From NCBI GenBank assembly GCA_963580455.1, contig OY756970.1, positions 1,240,001-1,304,000 on the forward strand: a stretch of DNA of 64,000 nt. The letters are read 5' to 3'. Both the position numbers and the translations under genes were made by a program. The notes under the pieces were generated by a model, which saw nothing but the letters and a program-made list of their open reading frames with translations, did not search any database and was not told the origin of the DNA. Position 1 is the first letter of the stretch; every line of letters starts with the position of its first letter. Below are positions 24,449 through 35,200 of the stretch, piece by piece. Origin of the DNA: Euonymus europaeus. Taxonomy: Eukaryota; Streptophyta; Magnoliopsida; Celastrales; Celastraceae.

Positions 24449-26698
24449 AAGTAGTGCGAAATCAAGCTTAAAATCACCGAATTCAGAACTCGTAGTCAAC
24501 GGATCTTCATAAAACCGTTTACGTAAAGAAACAACATTTTGCGGCTAACTAGGTGAAACGAGACCTACTAGCCACGAGTTCTGAAATCAAAATCCGAAAT
24601 GCCAGGATTGTAGAGCTCAAAAAGTAGTGCGAAATCAAGCTAAAAATCACCGAATTCAGAACTCGGAGTCAAAGGATATTCATAAAACCGTTTACGTAAA
24701 GAAACCACATTTTGCGGCTAACTAGGTGAAAGGAGATCTACTATCCACGAGTTCTGAAATCAAAATCCAAAATTCCAGGATTGTAGAGCTCGAAAAGTAG
24801 TGCGAAATCAAGCTAAAAATCACCGAATTCAGAACTCGGAGTCAACGGATATTCATAAAACCGTTTACGTAAAGAAACCACATTTCGCGGCTTACTAGGT
24901 GAAACGAGACCTACTAGACACGAGTTCTGAAATCAAAATCCGAAATGCCAGGATTGTAGAGCTCAAAAAGTAGTGCGAAATCAAGCTAAAAATCACCGAA
25001 TCCAGAACTCGGAGTCAACGGATATTCATAAAACCGTTTACGTAAAGAAACCACATTTCGCGGCTAACTAGGTGAAACGAGACCTACAAGCCACGAGTTC
25101 TGAAATCAAAATCCGAAACGCCAGGATTGTAGAGTTCGAAAAGTAGTGCGAAATCAAGCTAAAAATCACCGAATTCAGAACTCGGAGTCAACGGATATTC
25201 ATAAAACCGTTTACGTAAAGAAACCATATTTCGCGGCTAACTAGGCGAAACGAGACCTACTAGCCTCCATTTCTGAAATCAAAATCCGAAAAACCAGGAT
25301 TGTAGAGCTCAAAAACTAGTGCGAAATCAAGCTTAAAATCACCGAATTCAGAACTCGTAGTCAACGGATATTCATAAAACCGTTTACGTAAAGAAACAAA
25401 ATTTTGCGGCTAACTAGGTGAAACGAGACCTACTAGCCACGAGTTCTGAAATCAAAATCCGAAATGCCAGGATTGTAGAGCTCAAAAAGTAGTGCGAAAT
25501 CAAGCTAAAAATCACCGAATTCAGAACTCGGAGTCAAAGGATATTCATAAAACCGTTTACGTAAAGAAACTACATTTTGCGGCTAACTAGGTGAAAGGAG
25601 ACCTACTATCCACGAGTTCTGAAATCAAAATCCAAAATGCCAGGATTGTAGAGCTCGAAAAGTAGTGCGAAATCAAGCTAAAAATCACCGAATTCAGAAC
25701 TCGGAGTCAACGGATATTCATAAAACCGTTTACGTAAAGAAACCACATTTCGCGGCTAACTAGGTGAAACGAGACCTACTAGCCACGAGTTCTGAAATCA
25801 AAATCCGAAACTCCAGGATTGTAGAGCTCGAAAAGTAGTGGGAAATCAAGCTAAAATTCACCGAATTCAGAACTCAGAGTCAACGGATATTCATAAAACC
25901 GTTTACGTAAAGAAACCACATTTTGCGGCTAAGTAGGTGAAACGAGACCTACTAGCCACGAGTTCTGAAATCAAAATCCAAAATGCCAGGATTGTAGAGC
26001 GCGAAAAGTAGTGCCAAATCAAGCTAAAAATCACCGAATTCAGAACTCGGAGTCAACGGATATTCAAAAAACCGTTTTATGTAAAGAAACCACATTCCGC
26101 GTCTAACTAGGCGAAACGAGACCTACTAGCCACGAGTTCTGAAATCAAAATCCGAAACACAAGGATTGTAGAGCTCGAAAAGTAGTGGGAAATCAAGCTA
26201 AAATTCACCCAATTCAGAACTCGGAGTCAACAGATATTCATAAAATCGTTTACGTAAAGAAACCACATTTCGCGGCTTACTAGGTGAAACGAGACCTACT
26301 AGACACGAGTTCTGAAATCAAAATCCGAAATGCCAGGATTGTAGAGCTCAAAAAGAAGTGCGAAGTCAAGCTAAAAATCACTGAATCCAGAACTCGGAGT
26401 CAACGGATATTCATAAAACCGTTTACGTAAAGAAACCACATTTCGCGGCTAACTAGGTGAAACGAGACCTACAAGCCACGAGTTTTGAAATCAAAATCTG
26501 AAACTCCAGGATTGTAGAGTTCGAAAAGTAGTGCGAAATCAAGCTAAAAATCACCGAATTCAGAACTCGGAGTCAACGGATATTCATAATACCGTTTACG
26601 TAAAGAAACCATATTTCGCATCTAACTAAGTGAAACGAGACCTACTAGACTCGAGTTCTGAAATCAAAATCCGAAAAACCAGGATTGTAGAGCTCAAA
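24449..26698 (+). repeat. 13-mer HOR, third copy (2,250 bp)
   Basis: It begins at the same AAGCTTAAAATC anchor and has the same 2,250-bp length as the 18390 copy, with AAAATTCCAGG, CTCCATTTC, AAACAAAATTTTG and the TTTTATG insertion at 26075 in the same order. The GGATCTTCAT variant near 24502 is shared with 11494 and 16194, so this copy is closer to the 16.1-kb version than to its immediate neighbours. Confidence 0.8.
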
Positions 26699-28590
26699 AA
26701 GTAGTGCGAAATCAAGCTTAAAATCACCGAATTCAGAACTCGGAGTCAACGGATATTCATAAAACCGTTTACGTAAAGAAACCACATTTTGCGGCTAACT
26801 AGGTGAAAGGAGACCTACTATCCACGAGTTCTGAAATCAAAATCCAAAGTGCCAGGATTGTAGAGCTCGAAAAGTAGTGCGAAATCAAGCTAAAAATCAC
26901 CGAATTCAGAACTCGGAGTCAACGGATATTCATAAAACCGTTTACGTAAAGAAACCACATTTCGCGGCTTACTAGGTGAAACGAGACCTACTAGACACGA
27001 GTTCTGAAATCAAAATCCGAAATGCCAGGATTGTAGAGCTCAAAAAGTAGTGCGAAATCAAGCTAAAAATCACCGAATCCAGAACTCGGAGTCAACGGAT
27101 ATTCATAAAACCGTTTACGTAAAGAAACCACATTTCGCGGCTTACTAGGTGAAACGAGACCTACTAGACACGAGTTCTGAAATCAAAATCCGAAATGCCA
27201 GGATTGTAGAGCTCAAAAAGTAGTGCGAAATCAAGCTAAAAATCGCCGAATCCAGAACTCGGAGTCAACGGATATTCATAAAACCGTTTACGTAAAGAAA
27301 CCACATTTCGCGGCTAACTAGGTGAAACGAGACCTACAAACCACGAGTTCTGAAATCAAAATCCGAAATGCCAGGATTGTAGAGTTCGAAAAGTAGTGCG
27401 AAATCAAGCTAAAAATCACCGAATTCAGAACTCGGAGTCAACGGATATTCATAAAACCGTTTACGTAAAGAAACCACATTTCGCGGCTAACTAGGCGAAA
27501 CGAGACCTACTAGCCTCCATTTCTGAAATCAAAATCCGAAAAACCAGGATTGTAGAGCTCAAAAAGTAGTGCGAAATCAAGCTTAAAATCACCGAATTCA
27601 GAACTCGTAGTCAACGGATATTCATAAAACCGTTTACGTAAAGAAACAAAATTTTGCGGCTAACTAGGTGAAACGAGACCTACTAGCCACGAGTTCTGAA
27701 ATCAAAATCCGAAATGCCAGGATTGTAGAGCTCAAAAAGTAGTGCGAAATCAAGCTAAAAATCACCGAATTCAGAACTCGGAGTCAAAGGATATTCATAA
27801 AACCGTTTACGTAAGGAAACTACATTTTGCGGCTAACTAGGTGAAAGGAGACCTACTATCCACGAGTTCTGAAATCAAAATCCAAAATGCCAGGATTGTA
27901 GAGCTCGAAAAGTAGTGCGAAATCAAGCTAAAAATCACCGAATTCAGAACTCGGAGTCAACGGATATTCATAAAACCGTTTACGTAAAGAAACCACATTT
28001 CGCGGCTAACTAGGTGAAACGAGACCTACTAGCCACGAGTTCTGAAATCAAAATCCGAATCGCCAGGATTGTAGAGCTCGAAAAGTAGTGCGAAATCAAG
28101 CTAAAAATCACCGAATTCAGAACTCGGAGTCAACGGATATTCATAAAACCGTTTACGTAAAGAAACCACATTTCGCGGATAACTAGGTGAAACGAGACCT
28201 ACTAGCCACGAGTTCTGAAATCAAAATCCGAAATGCCAGGATTGTAGAGCTCGAAAAGTAGTGGGAAATCAAGCTAAAATTCACCGAATTCAGAACTCGG
28301 AGTCAACGGATATTCATAAAACCGTTTACGTAAAGAAACCACATTTTGCGGCTAACTAGGTGAAACGAGACCTACTAGCCACGAGTTCTGAAAACAAAAT
28401 CGGAAATGCCAGGATATTAGAGCTCGAAAAGTAGTGCGAAATCAAGCTAAAAATCACCGAATTCAGAACTCGGAGTCAACGGATATTCAAAAAACCGTTT
28501 ACGTAAAGAAACCACATTTCGCGTCTAACTAGGTGAAACGAGACCTACTAGCCACGAGTTCTGAAATCAAAATCCGAAACACCAGGATTG
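26699..28590 (+). repeat. Partial fourth 13-mer and transition units
   Basis: The variant AGGCGAAACGAG...CTCCATTTC near 27490 is 2,250 bp after its counterpart near 25240, so the 13-mer pattern continues for several units and then dissolves. From about 28060 the units carry CGAATCGCC, CGCGGATAAC (28178) and GAAAACAAAATCGG, which recur 5,363 bp downstream (GATAAC at 33541). No non-satellite sequence is present. Confidence 0.7.
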
Positions 28591-30117
28591 TAGTGCTCGA
28601 AAAGTAGTGGGAAATCAAGCTAAAATTCACCTAATTCAGAACTCGGAGTCAACGGATATTCATAAAACCGTTTACGTAAAGAAACCACATTTCGCGGCTA
28701 ACTAGGTGAAATGAGACCTACTATCCACGAGTTCTGAAATCAAAATCCGAAACGCCAGGATTGTAGAGCTCAAAAAGTAGTGCGAAATCAAGCTAAAAAT
28801 CACCGAATTCAGAACTCGGAGTCAACGGATAATCATAAAACCGTTTACGTAAAGAAACCAGATTTCGCGGCTAACTAGGTGAAACGAGACCTACTAGCCT
28901 CGAGTTTTGAAATCAAAATCCGAAACACCAGGATTGTAGAGCTCAAAAAGTAGTGCGAAATCAAGCTAAAAATCACTGAATTCAGAACTCGGAGTCAAAA
29001 GATATTCATAAAACCGTTAACGTAAAGAAACCACATTTTGCGGCTAACTAGGTGAAACGAGACCTACTATCCACGAGTTCTGAAATCAAAATCCGAAATG
29101 CCAGGATTGTAGAGCTCGAAAAGTAGTGGGAAATCAAGCTAAAATTCACCGAATTCAGAACTCGGAGTCAACGGATATTCATAAAACCGTTTACGTAAAG
29201 AAACCACATTTCGCGGCTAACTAGGTGAAACGAGACCTACTAGCCACGAGTTCTGAAATCAAAATCCGAATCGCCAGGATTGTAGAGCTCGAAAAGTAGT
29301 GGGAAATCAAGCTTAAAATCACCGAATTCAGAACTCGTAGTCAACGGATATTCATAAAACCGTTTACGTAAAGAAACAAAATTTTGCGGCTAACTAGGTG
29401 AAACGAGACCTACTAGCCACGAGTTCTGAAATCAAAATCCGAAACACCAGGATTGTAGTGCTCGAAAAGTAGTGGGAAATCAAGCTAAAATTCACCTAAT
29501 TCAGAACTCGGAGTCAACGGATATTCATAAAACCGTTTACGTAAAGAAACCACATTTCGCGGCTAACTAGGTGAAATGAGACCTACTATCCACGAGTTCT
29601 GAAATCAAAATCCGAAACGCCAGGATTGTAGAGCTCAAAAAGTAGTGCGAAATCAAGCTAAAAATCACCGAATTCAGAACTCGGAGTCAACGGATATTCA
29701 TAAAACCGTTTACGTAAAGAAACCAGATTTCGCGGCTAACTAGGTGAAACGAGACCTACTAGCCTCGAGTTTTGAAATCAAAATCCGAAACACCAGGATT
29801 GTAGAGCTCAAAAAGTAGTGCGAAATCAAGCTAAAAATCACTGAATTCAGAACTCGGAGTCAAAAGATATTCATAAAACCGTTAACGTAAAGAAACCACA
29901 TTTTGCGGCTAACTAGGTGAAACGAGACCTACTATCCACGAGTTCTGAAATCAAAATCCGAAATGCCAGGATTGTAGAGCTCGAAAAGTAGTGGGAAATC
30001 AAGCTAAAATTCACCGAATTCAGAACTCGGAGTCAACGGATATTCATAAAACCGTTTACGTAAAGAAACCACATTTCGCGGCTAACTAGGTGAAACGAGA
30101 CCTACTAGCCACGAGTT
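28591..30117 (+). repeat. 5-mer HOR of 865 bp, nearly two copies
   Basis: The private variant TAGTGCTCG lies at 28591 and 29456 and CGAGTTTTGAAATC at 28902 and 29767, both 865 bp (5 units) apart. TTAACGTAAAG and AAAAGATATTC keep the same spacing. The second copy stops matching near 30117, where CGAATCGCC becomes CCAAAATGCC. Confidence 0.8.
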
Positions 30118-31245
30118 CTGAAATCAAAATCCAAAATGCCAGGATTGTAGAGCTCAAAAAGTAGTGCGAAATCAAGCTAAAAATCACCGAATTCAGAACT
30201 CGTAGTCAACGGATATTCATAAAACCGTTTACGTAAAGAAACAAAATTTTGCGGCTAACTAGGTGAAACGAGACCTACTAGCCACGAGTTCTGAAATCAA
30301 AATCCGAAATGCCAGGATTGTAGAGCTCAAAAAGTAGTGCGAAATCAAGCTAAAAATCACCGAATTCAGAACTCGGAGTCAAAGGATATTCATAAAACCG
30401 TTTACGTAAAGAAACTACATTTTGCGGCTAACTAGGTGAAAGGAGACCTACTATCCACGAGTTCTGAAATCAAAATCCAAAATGCCAGGATTGTAGAGCT
30501 CGAAAAGTAGTGCGAAATCAAGCTAAAAATCACCGAATTCAGAACTCGGAGTCAAAAGATATTCATAAAACCGTTAACGTAAAGAAACCACATTTTGCGG
30601 CTAACTAGGTGAAACGAGACCTACTATCCACGAGTTCTGAAATCAAAATCCGAAATGCCAGGATTGTAGAGCTCGAAAAGTAGTGCGAAATCAAGCTAAA
30701 AATCACCGAATTCAGAACTCGGAGTCAACGGATATTCATAAAACCGTTTACGTAAAGAAACCACATTTCGCGGCTAACTAGGCGAAACGAGACCTACTAG
30801 CCTCCATTTCTGAAATCAAAATCCGAAAAACCAGGATTGTAGAGCTCAAAAAGTAGTGCGAAATCAAGCTTAAAATCACCGAATTCAGAACTCGTAGTCA
30901 ACGGATATTCATAAAACCGTTTACGTAAAGAAACAAAATTTTGCGGCTAACTAGGTGAAACGAGACCTACTAGCCACGAGTTATGAAATCAAAATCCGAA
31001 ATGCCAGGATTGTAGAGCTCAAAAAGTAGTGCGAAATCAAGCTAAAAATCACCGAATTCAGAACTCGGAGTCAAAGGATATTCATAAAACCGTTTACGTA
31101 AAGAAACTACATTTTGCGGCTAAATAGGTGAAAGGAGACCTATTATCCACGAGTTCTGAAATCAAAATCCAAAATGCCAGGATTGTAGAGCTCGAAAAGT
31201 AGTGCGAAATCAAGCTAAAAATCACCGAATTCAGAACTCGGAGTC

Positions 31246-31267
31246 AACGGATATTCATAAAACCGTT
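31246..31267. repeat. Dyad AACGG / CCGTT with 12-base loop
   Basis: Five complementary bases (31246-31250 and 31263-31267) flank the 12-base loop ATATTCATAAAA. The dyad is present in most units; the common variant AAAGG weakens the left arm. In the two copies with the 21-bp deletion (junctions at 9037 and 13737), the lost bases run from just before AACGG to the G of CCGTT, almost exactly this hairpin. Confidence 0.75.
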
Positions 31268-31275
31268 TACGTAAA
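31266..31275. repeat. Perfect palindrome TTTACGTAAA
   Basis: A 10-bp perfect palindrome at unit positions 40-49, overlapping the right arm of the AACGG/CCGTT dyad. It is intact in most units. Disrupted forms are mainly CpG-transition variants (TTTATGTAAA, TTTACATAAA), a T insertion (TTTTATG), or TTAACGTAAA at 29018, 29883, 30575, 31786, 32650 and 34381. The ACGT core resembles plant bZIP target cores, but nothing here supports transcription-factor use. A binding site for a centromere protein is conceivable and unproven. Confidence 0.8.
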
Positions 31276-31297
31276 GAAACCACATTTCGCGGCTAAC

Positions 31298-31315
31298 TAG
31301 GTGAAACGAGACCTA
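31298..31315. repeat. Dyad TAGGT / ACCTA with 8-base loop
   Basis: TAGGT (31298-31302) and ACCTA (31311-31315) flank GAAACGAG. The surrounding bases CTAAC and CTAGC extend the symmetry imperfectly. The dyad is retained in most units. It is the nucleation point of the 20-bp perfect fold-back at 9747-9794 and 14447-14494, where the right side was rewritten as the exact complement of the left. Confidence 0.8.
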
Positions 31316-33430
31316 CTAGCCACGAGTTCTGAAATCAAAATCCGAAATGCCAGGATTGTAGAGCTCGAAAAGTAGTGCGAAATCAAGCTAAAAATCACCG
31401 AATTCAGAACTCGGAGTCAACGGATATTCATAAAACCGTTTACGTAAAGAAACCACATTTCGCGGCTAACTAGGTGAAACGAGACCTACTAGCCACGAGT
31501 TCTGAAATCAAAATCCGAAACGCCAGGATTGTAGAGCTCGAAAAGTAGTGCGAAATCAAGCTAAAAATCACCGAATTCAGAACTCGGAGTCAACGGATAT
31601 TCATAAAACCGTTTACGTAAAGAAACCAGATTTCGCGGCTAACTAGGTGAAACGAGACCTACTAGCCTCGAGTTCTGGAATCAAAATCCGAAACACCAGG
31701 ATTGTAGAGCTCAAAAAGTAGTGCGAAATCAAGCTAAAAATCACTGAATTCAGAACTCGGAGTCAAAAGATATTCATAAAACCGTTAACGTAAAGAAACC
31801 ACATTTTGCGGCTAACTAGGTGAAACGAGACCTACTATCCACGAGTTCTGAAATCAAAATCCGAAATGCAAGGATTGTAGAGCTCGAAAAGTAGTGGGAA
31901 ATCAAGCTAAAATTCACCGAATTCAGAACTCGGAGTCAACGGATATTCATAAAACCGTTTACGTAAAGAAACCACATTTCGCGGCTAACTAGGTGAAACG
32001 AGACCTACTAGCCACGAGTTCTGAAATCAAAATCCGAATCGCCAGGATTGTAGAGCTCGAAAAGTAGTGGGAAATCAAGCTTAAAATCACCGAATTCAGA
32101 ACTCGTAGTCAACGGATATTCATAAAACCGTTTACGTAAAGAAACAAAATTTTGCGGCTAACTAGGTGAAACGAGACCTACTAGCCACGAGTTCTGAAAT
32201 CAAAATCCGAAATGCCAGGATTGTAGAGCTCAAAAAGTAGTGCGAAATCAAGCTAAAAATCACCGAATTCAGAACTCGTAGTCAACGGATATTCATAAAA
32301 CCGTTTACGTAAAGAAACAAAATTTTGCGGCTAACTAGGTGAAACGAGACCTACTAGCCACGAGTTCTGAAATCAAAATCCGAAATGCCAGGATTGTAGA
32401 GCTCAAAAAGTAGTGCGAAATCAAGCTAAAAATCACCGAATTCAGAACTCGGAGTCAAAGGATATTCATAAAACCGTTTACGTAAAGAAACTACATTTTG
32501 CGGCTAACTAGGTGAAAGGAGACCTACTATCCACGAGTTCTGAAATCAAAATCCAAAATGCCAGGATTGTAGAGCTCGAAAAGTAGTGCGAAATCAAGCT
32601 AAAAATCACCGAATTCAGAACTCGGAGTCAAAAGATATTCATAAAACCGTTAACGTAAAGAAACCACATTTTGCGGCTAACTAGGTGAAACGAGACCTAC
32701 TATCCACGAGTTCTGAAATCAAAATCCGAAATGCCTGGATTGTAGAGCTCGAAAAGTAGTGCGAAATCAAGCTAAAAATCACCGAATTCAGAACTCGGAG
32801 TCAACGGATATTCATAAAACCGTTTACGTAAAGAAACCACATTTCGCGGCTAACTAGGCGAAACGAGACCTACTAGCCTCCATTTCTGAAATCAAAATCC
32901 GAAAAACCAGGATTGTAGAGCTCAAAAAGTAGTGCGAAATCAAGCTTAAAATCACCGAATTCAGAACTCGTAGTCAACGGATATTCATAAAACCGTTTAC
33001 GTAAAGAAACAAAATTTTGCGGCTAACTAGGTGAAACGAGACCTACTAGCCACGAGTTATGAAATCAAAATCCGAAATGCCAGGATTGTAGAGCTCAAAA
33101 AGTAGTGCGAAATCAAGCTAAAAATCACCGAATTCAGAACTCGGAGTCAAAGGATATTCATAAAACCGTTTACGTAAAGAAACTACATTTTGCGGCTAAC
33201 TAGGTTAAAGGAGACCTACTATCCACGAGTTCTGAAATCAAAATCCAAAATGCCAGGATTGTAGAGCTCGAAAAGTAGTGCGAAATCAAGCTAAAAATCA
33301 CCGAATTCAGAACTCGGAGTCAACGGATATTCATAAAACCGTTTACGTAAAGAAACCACATTTCGCGGCTAACTAGGTGAAACGAGACCTACTAGCCACG
33401 AGTTCTGAAATCAAAATCCGAAACGCCAGG

Positions 33431-35200
33431 ATTGTAGAGCTCGAAAAGTAGTGCGAAATCAAGCTAAAAATCACCGAATTCAGAACTCGGAGTCAACGGA
33501 TATTCATAAAACCGTTTACGTAAAGAAACCACATTTCGCGGATAACTAGGTGAAACGAGACCTACTAGCCACGAGTTCTGAAATCAAAATCCGAAATGCC
33601 AGGATTGTAGAGCTCGAAAAGTAGTGGGAAATCAAGCTAAAATTCACCGAATTCAGAACTCGGAGTCAACGGATATTCATAAAACCGTTTACGTAAAGAA
33701 ACCACATTTTGCGGCTAACTAGGTGAAACGAGACCTACTAGGCACGAGTTCTGAAAACAAAATCGGAAATGCCAGGATATTAGAGCTCGAAAAGTAGTGC
33801 GAAATCAAGCTAAAAATCACCGAATTCAGAACTCGGAGTCAACGGATATTCAAAAAACCGTTTACGTAAAGAAACCACATTTCGCGTCTAACTAGGTGAA
33901 ACGAGACCTACTAGCCACGAGTTCTGAAATCAAAATCCGAAACACCAGGATTGTAGTGCTCGAAAAGTAGTGGGAAATCAAGCTAAAATTCACCTAATTC
34001 AGAACTCGGAGTCAACGGATATTCATAAAACTGTTTACGTAAAGAAACCACATTTCGCGGCTAACTAGGTGAAATGAGACCTACTATCCACGAGTTCTGA
34101 AATCAAAATCCGAAACGCCAGGATTGTAGAGCTCAAAAAGTAGTGCGAAATCAAGCTAAAAATCACCGAATTCAGAACTCGGAGTCAACGGATATTCATA
34201 AAACCGTTTACGTAAAGAAACCAGATTTTGCGGCTAAATAGGTGAAACGAGACCTACTAGCCTCGAGTTCTGAAATCAAAATCCGAAACACCAGGATTGT
34301 AGAGCTCAAAAAGTAGTGCGAAATCAAGCTAAAAATCACTGAATTCAGAACTCGGAGTCAAAAGATATTCATAAAACCGTTAACGTAAAGAAACCACATT
34401 TTGCGGCTAACTAGGTGAAACGAGACCTACTATCCACGAGTTCTGAAATCAAAATCCGAAATGCCAGGATTGTAGAGCTCGAAAAGTAGTGGGAAATCAA
34501 GCTAAAATTCACCGAATTCAGAACTCGGAGTCAACGGATATTCATAAAACCGTTTACGTAAAGAAACCACATTTTGCGGCTAACTAGGTGAAACGAGACC
34601 TATTAGCCACGAGTTCTGAAAACAAAATCGGAAACGCCAGGATATTAGAGTTCGAAAAGTAGTGCGAAATCAAGCTAAAAATCACCGAATTCAGAACTCG
34701 GAGTCAACGGATATTCAAAAAACCGTTTACGTAAAGAAACCACATTTCGCGTCTAACTAGGTGAAACGAGACCTACTAGCCACGAGTTCTGAAATCAAAA
34801 TCCGAAACACCAGGATTGTAGAGCTCGAAAAGTAGTGGGAAATCAAGCTAAAATTCACCTAATTCAGAACTCGGAGTCAACGGATATTCATAAAACCGTT
34901 TACGTAAAGAAACCACATTTCGCGGCTAACTAGGTGAAATGAGACCTACTAGCTACGAGTTCTGAAATAAAAATCCGAAACGCCAGGATTGTAGAGTTCA
35001 AAAAGTAGTGCGAAATCAAGCTAAAAATCACCGAATTCAGAACTCGTAGTCAACGGATATTCATAAAACCGTTTACGTAAAGAAACCAGATTTCGCGGCT
35101 AACTAGGTGAAACGAGACCTACTAGCCTCGAGTTCTGAAATCAAAATCCGAAACACCAGGATTGTAGAGCTCAAAAAGTAGTGCGAAATCAAGCTAAAAA
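33431..35200 (+). repeat. Displaced copy of the 28.1-29.1 kb units, offset 5,363 bp
   Basis: CGCGGATAAC (28178/33541), TAGTGCTCG (28591/33954), GAAAACAAAATCGG and AAATGAGACC return at exactly 31 x 173 bp. The copy has private changes such as CTAGGCACG near 33739 and AAACTGTTTACG near 34029. Beyond about 34500 a related variant series (AAACGCCAGGATATTAGAG) follows. The 12-mer expansion at 30-33 kb lies between the two copies. Confidence 0.72.

Larger units (their letters stand above)
31227..31336. repeat. 14-bp inverted repeat within the unit
   Basis: The arms are 31227-31240 (GAATTCAGAACTCG) and 31323-31336 (CGAGTTCTGAAATC). The reverse complement of the second is GATTTCAGAACTCG, a 13 of 14 match with an unbroken 11-bp core, and the arms are 82 bp apart. 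The arrangement recurs in most copies of the window, though individual arms vary. In the copy ending at 6188 the right arm reads CGAGTTCTGAATTC, which makes the match 14 of 14. It could form a long-looped stem or mark an old inverted duplication; no protein-binding role can be read from sequence. Confidence 0.85.
31227..31399 (+). repeat. Copy matching the 173-bp consensus unit
   Basis: This copy matches the consensus I derived by eye and serves as reference, with unit position 1 at the G of GAATTC. Composition is A 66, T 35, C 37, G 35, so the plus strand is strongly A-rich. Landmarks by unit position: GAATTCAGAACTCG 1-14; AACGG 20-24; CCGTT 37-41; palindrome TTTACGTAAA 40-49; TTCGCGG 60-66; TAGGT 72-76; ACCTA 85-89; CGAGTTCTGAAATC 97-110; GAGCTC 135-140; CCGA 172-2. 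The length is close to one nucleosome plus a short linker. There are 12 CpGs against about 7.5 expected from base composition. Stop codons occur in all six frames. Confidence 0.95.
30118..33430 (+). repeat. 12-mer offset duplication (2,076 bp)
   Basis: GAGTTATGAAATC with the variant A occurs at 30981 and 33057, exactly 2,076 bp (12 units) apart. The flanking series CTCCATTTC, AAACAAAATTTTG, AAAGGAGACC and TTAACGTAAAG is repeated in order on both sides. The second copy carries a few private changes, for example ATGCCTGG at 32732 and TAGGTTAAAGG near 33204. The consensus unit at 31227-31399 lies in this stretch. Confidence 0.75.

Noticed and set aside
31266..31275. TTTACGTAAA as a promoter element
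   Set aside because: The ACGT core resembles a bZIP site, but it occurs in nearly every unit of a gene-free array with no start site or reading frame nearby.
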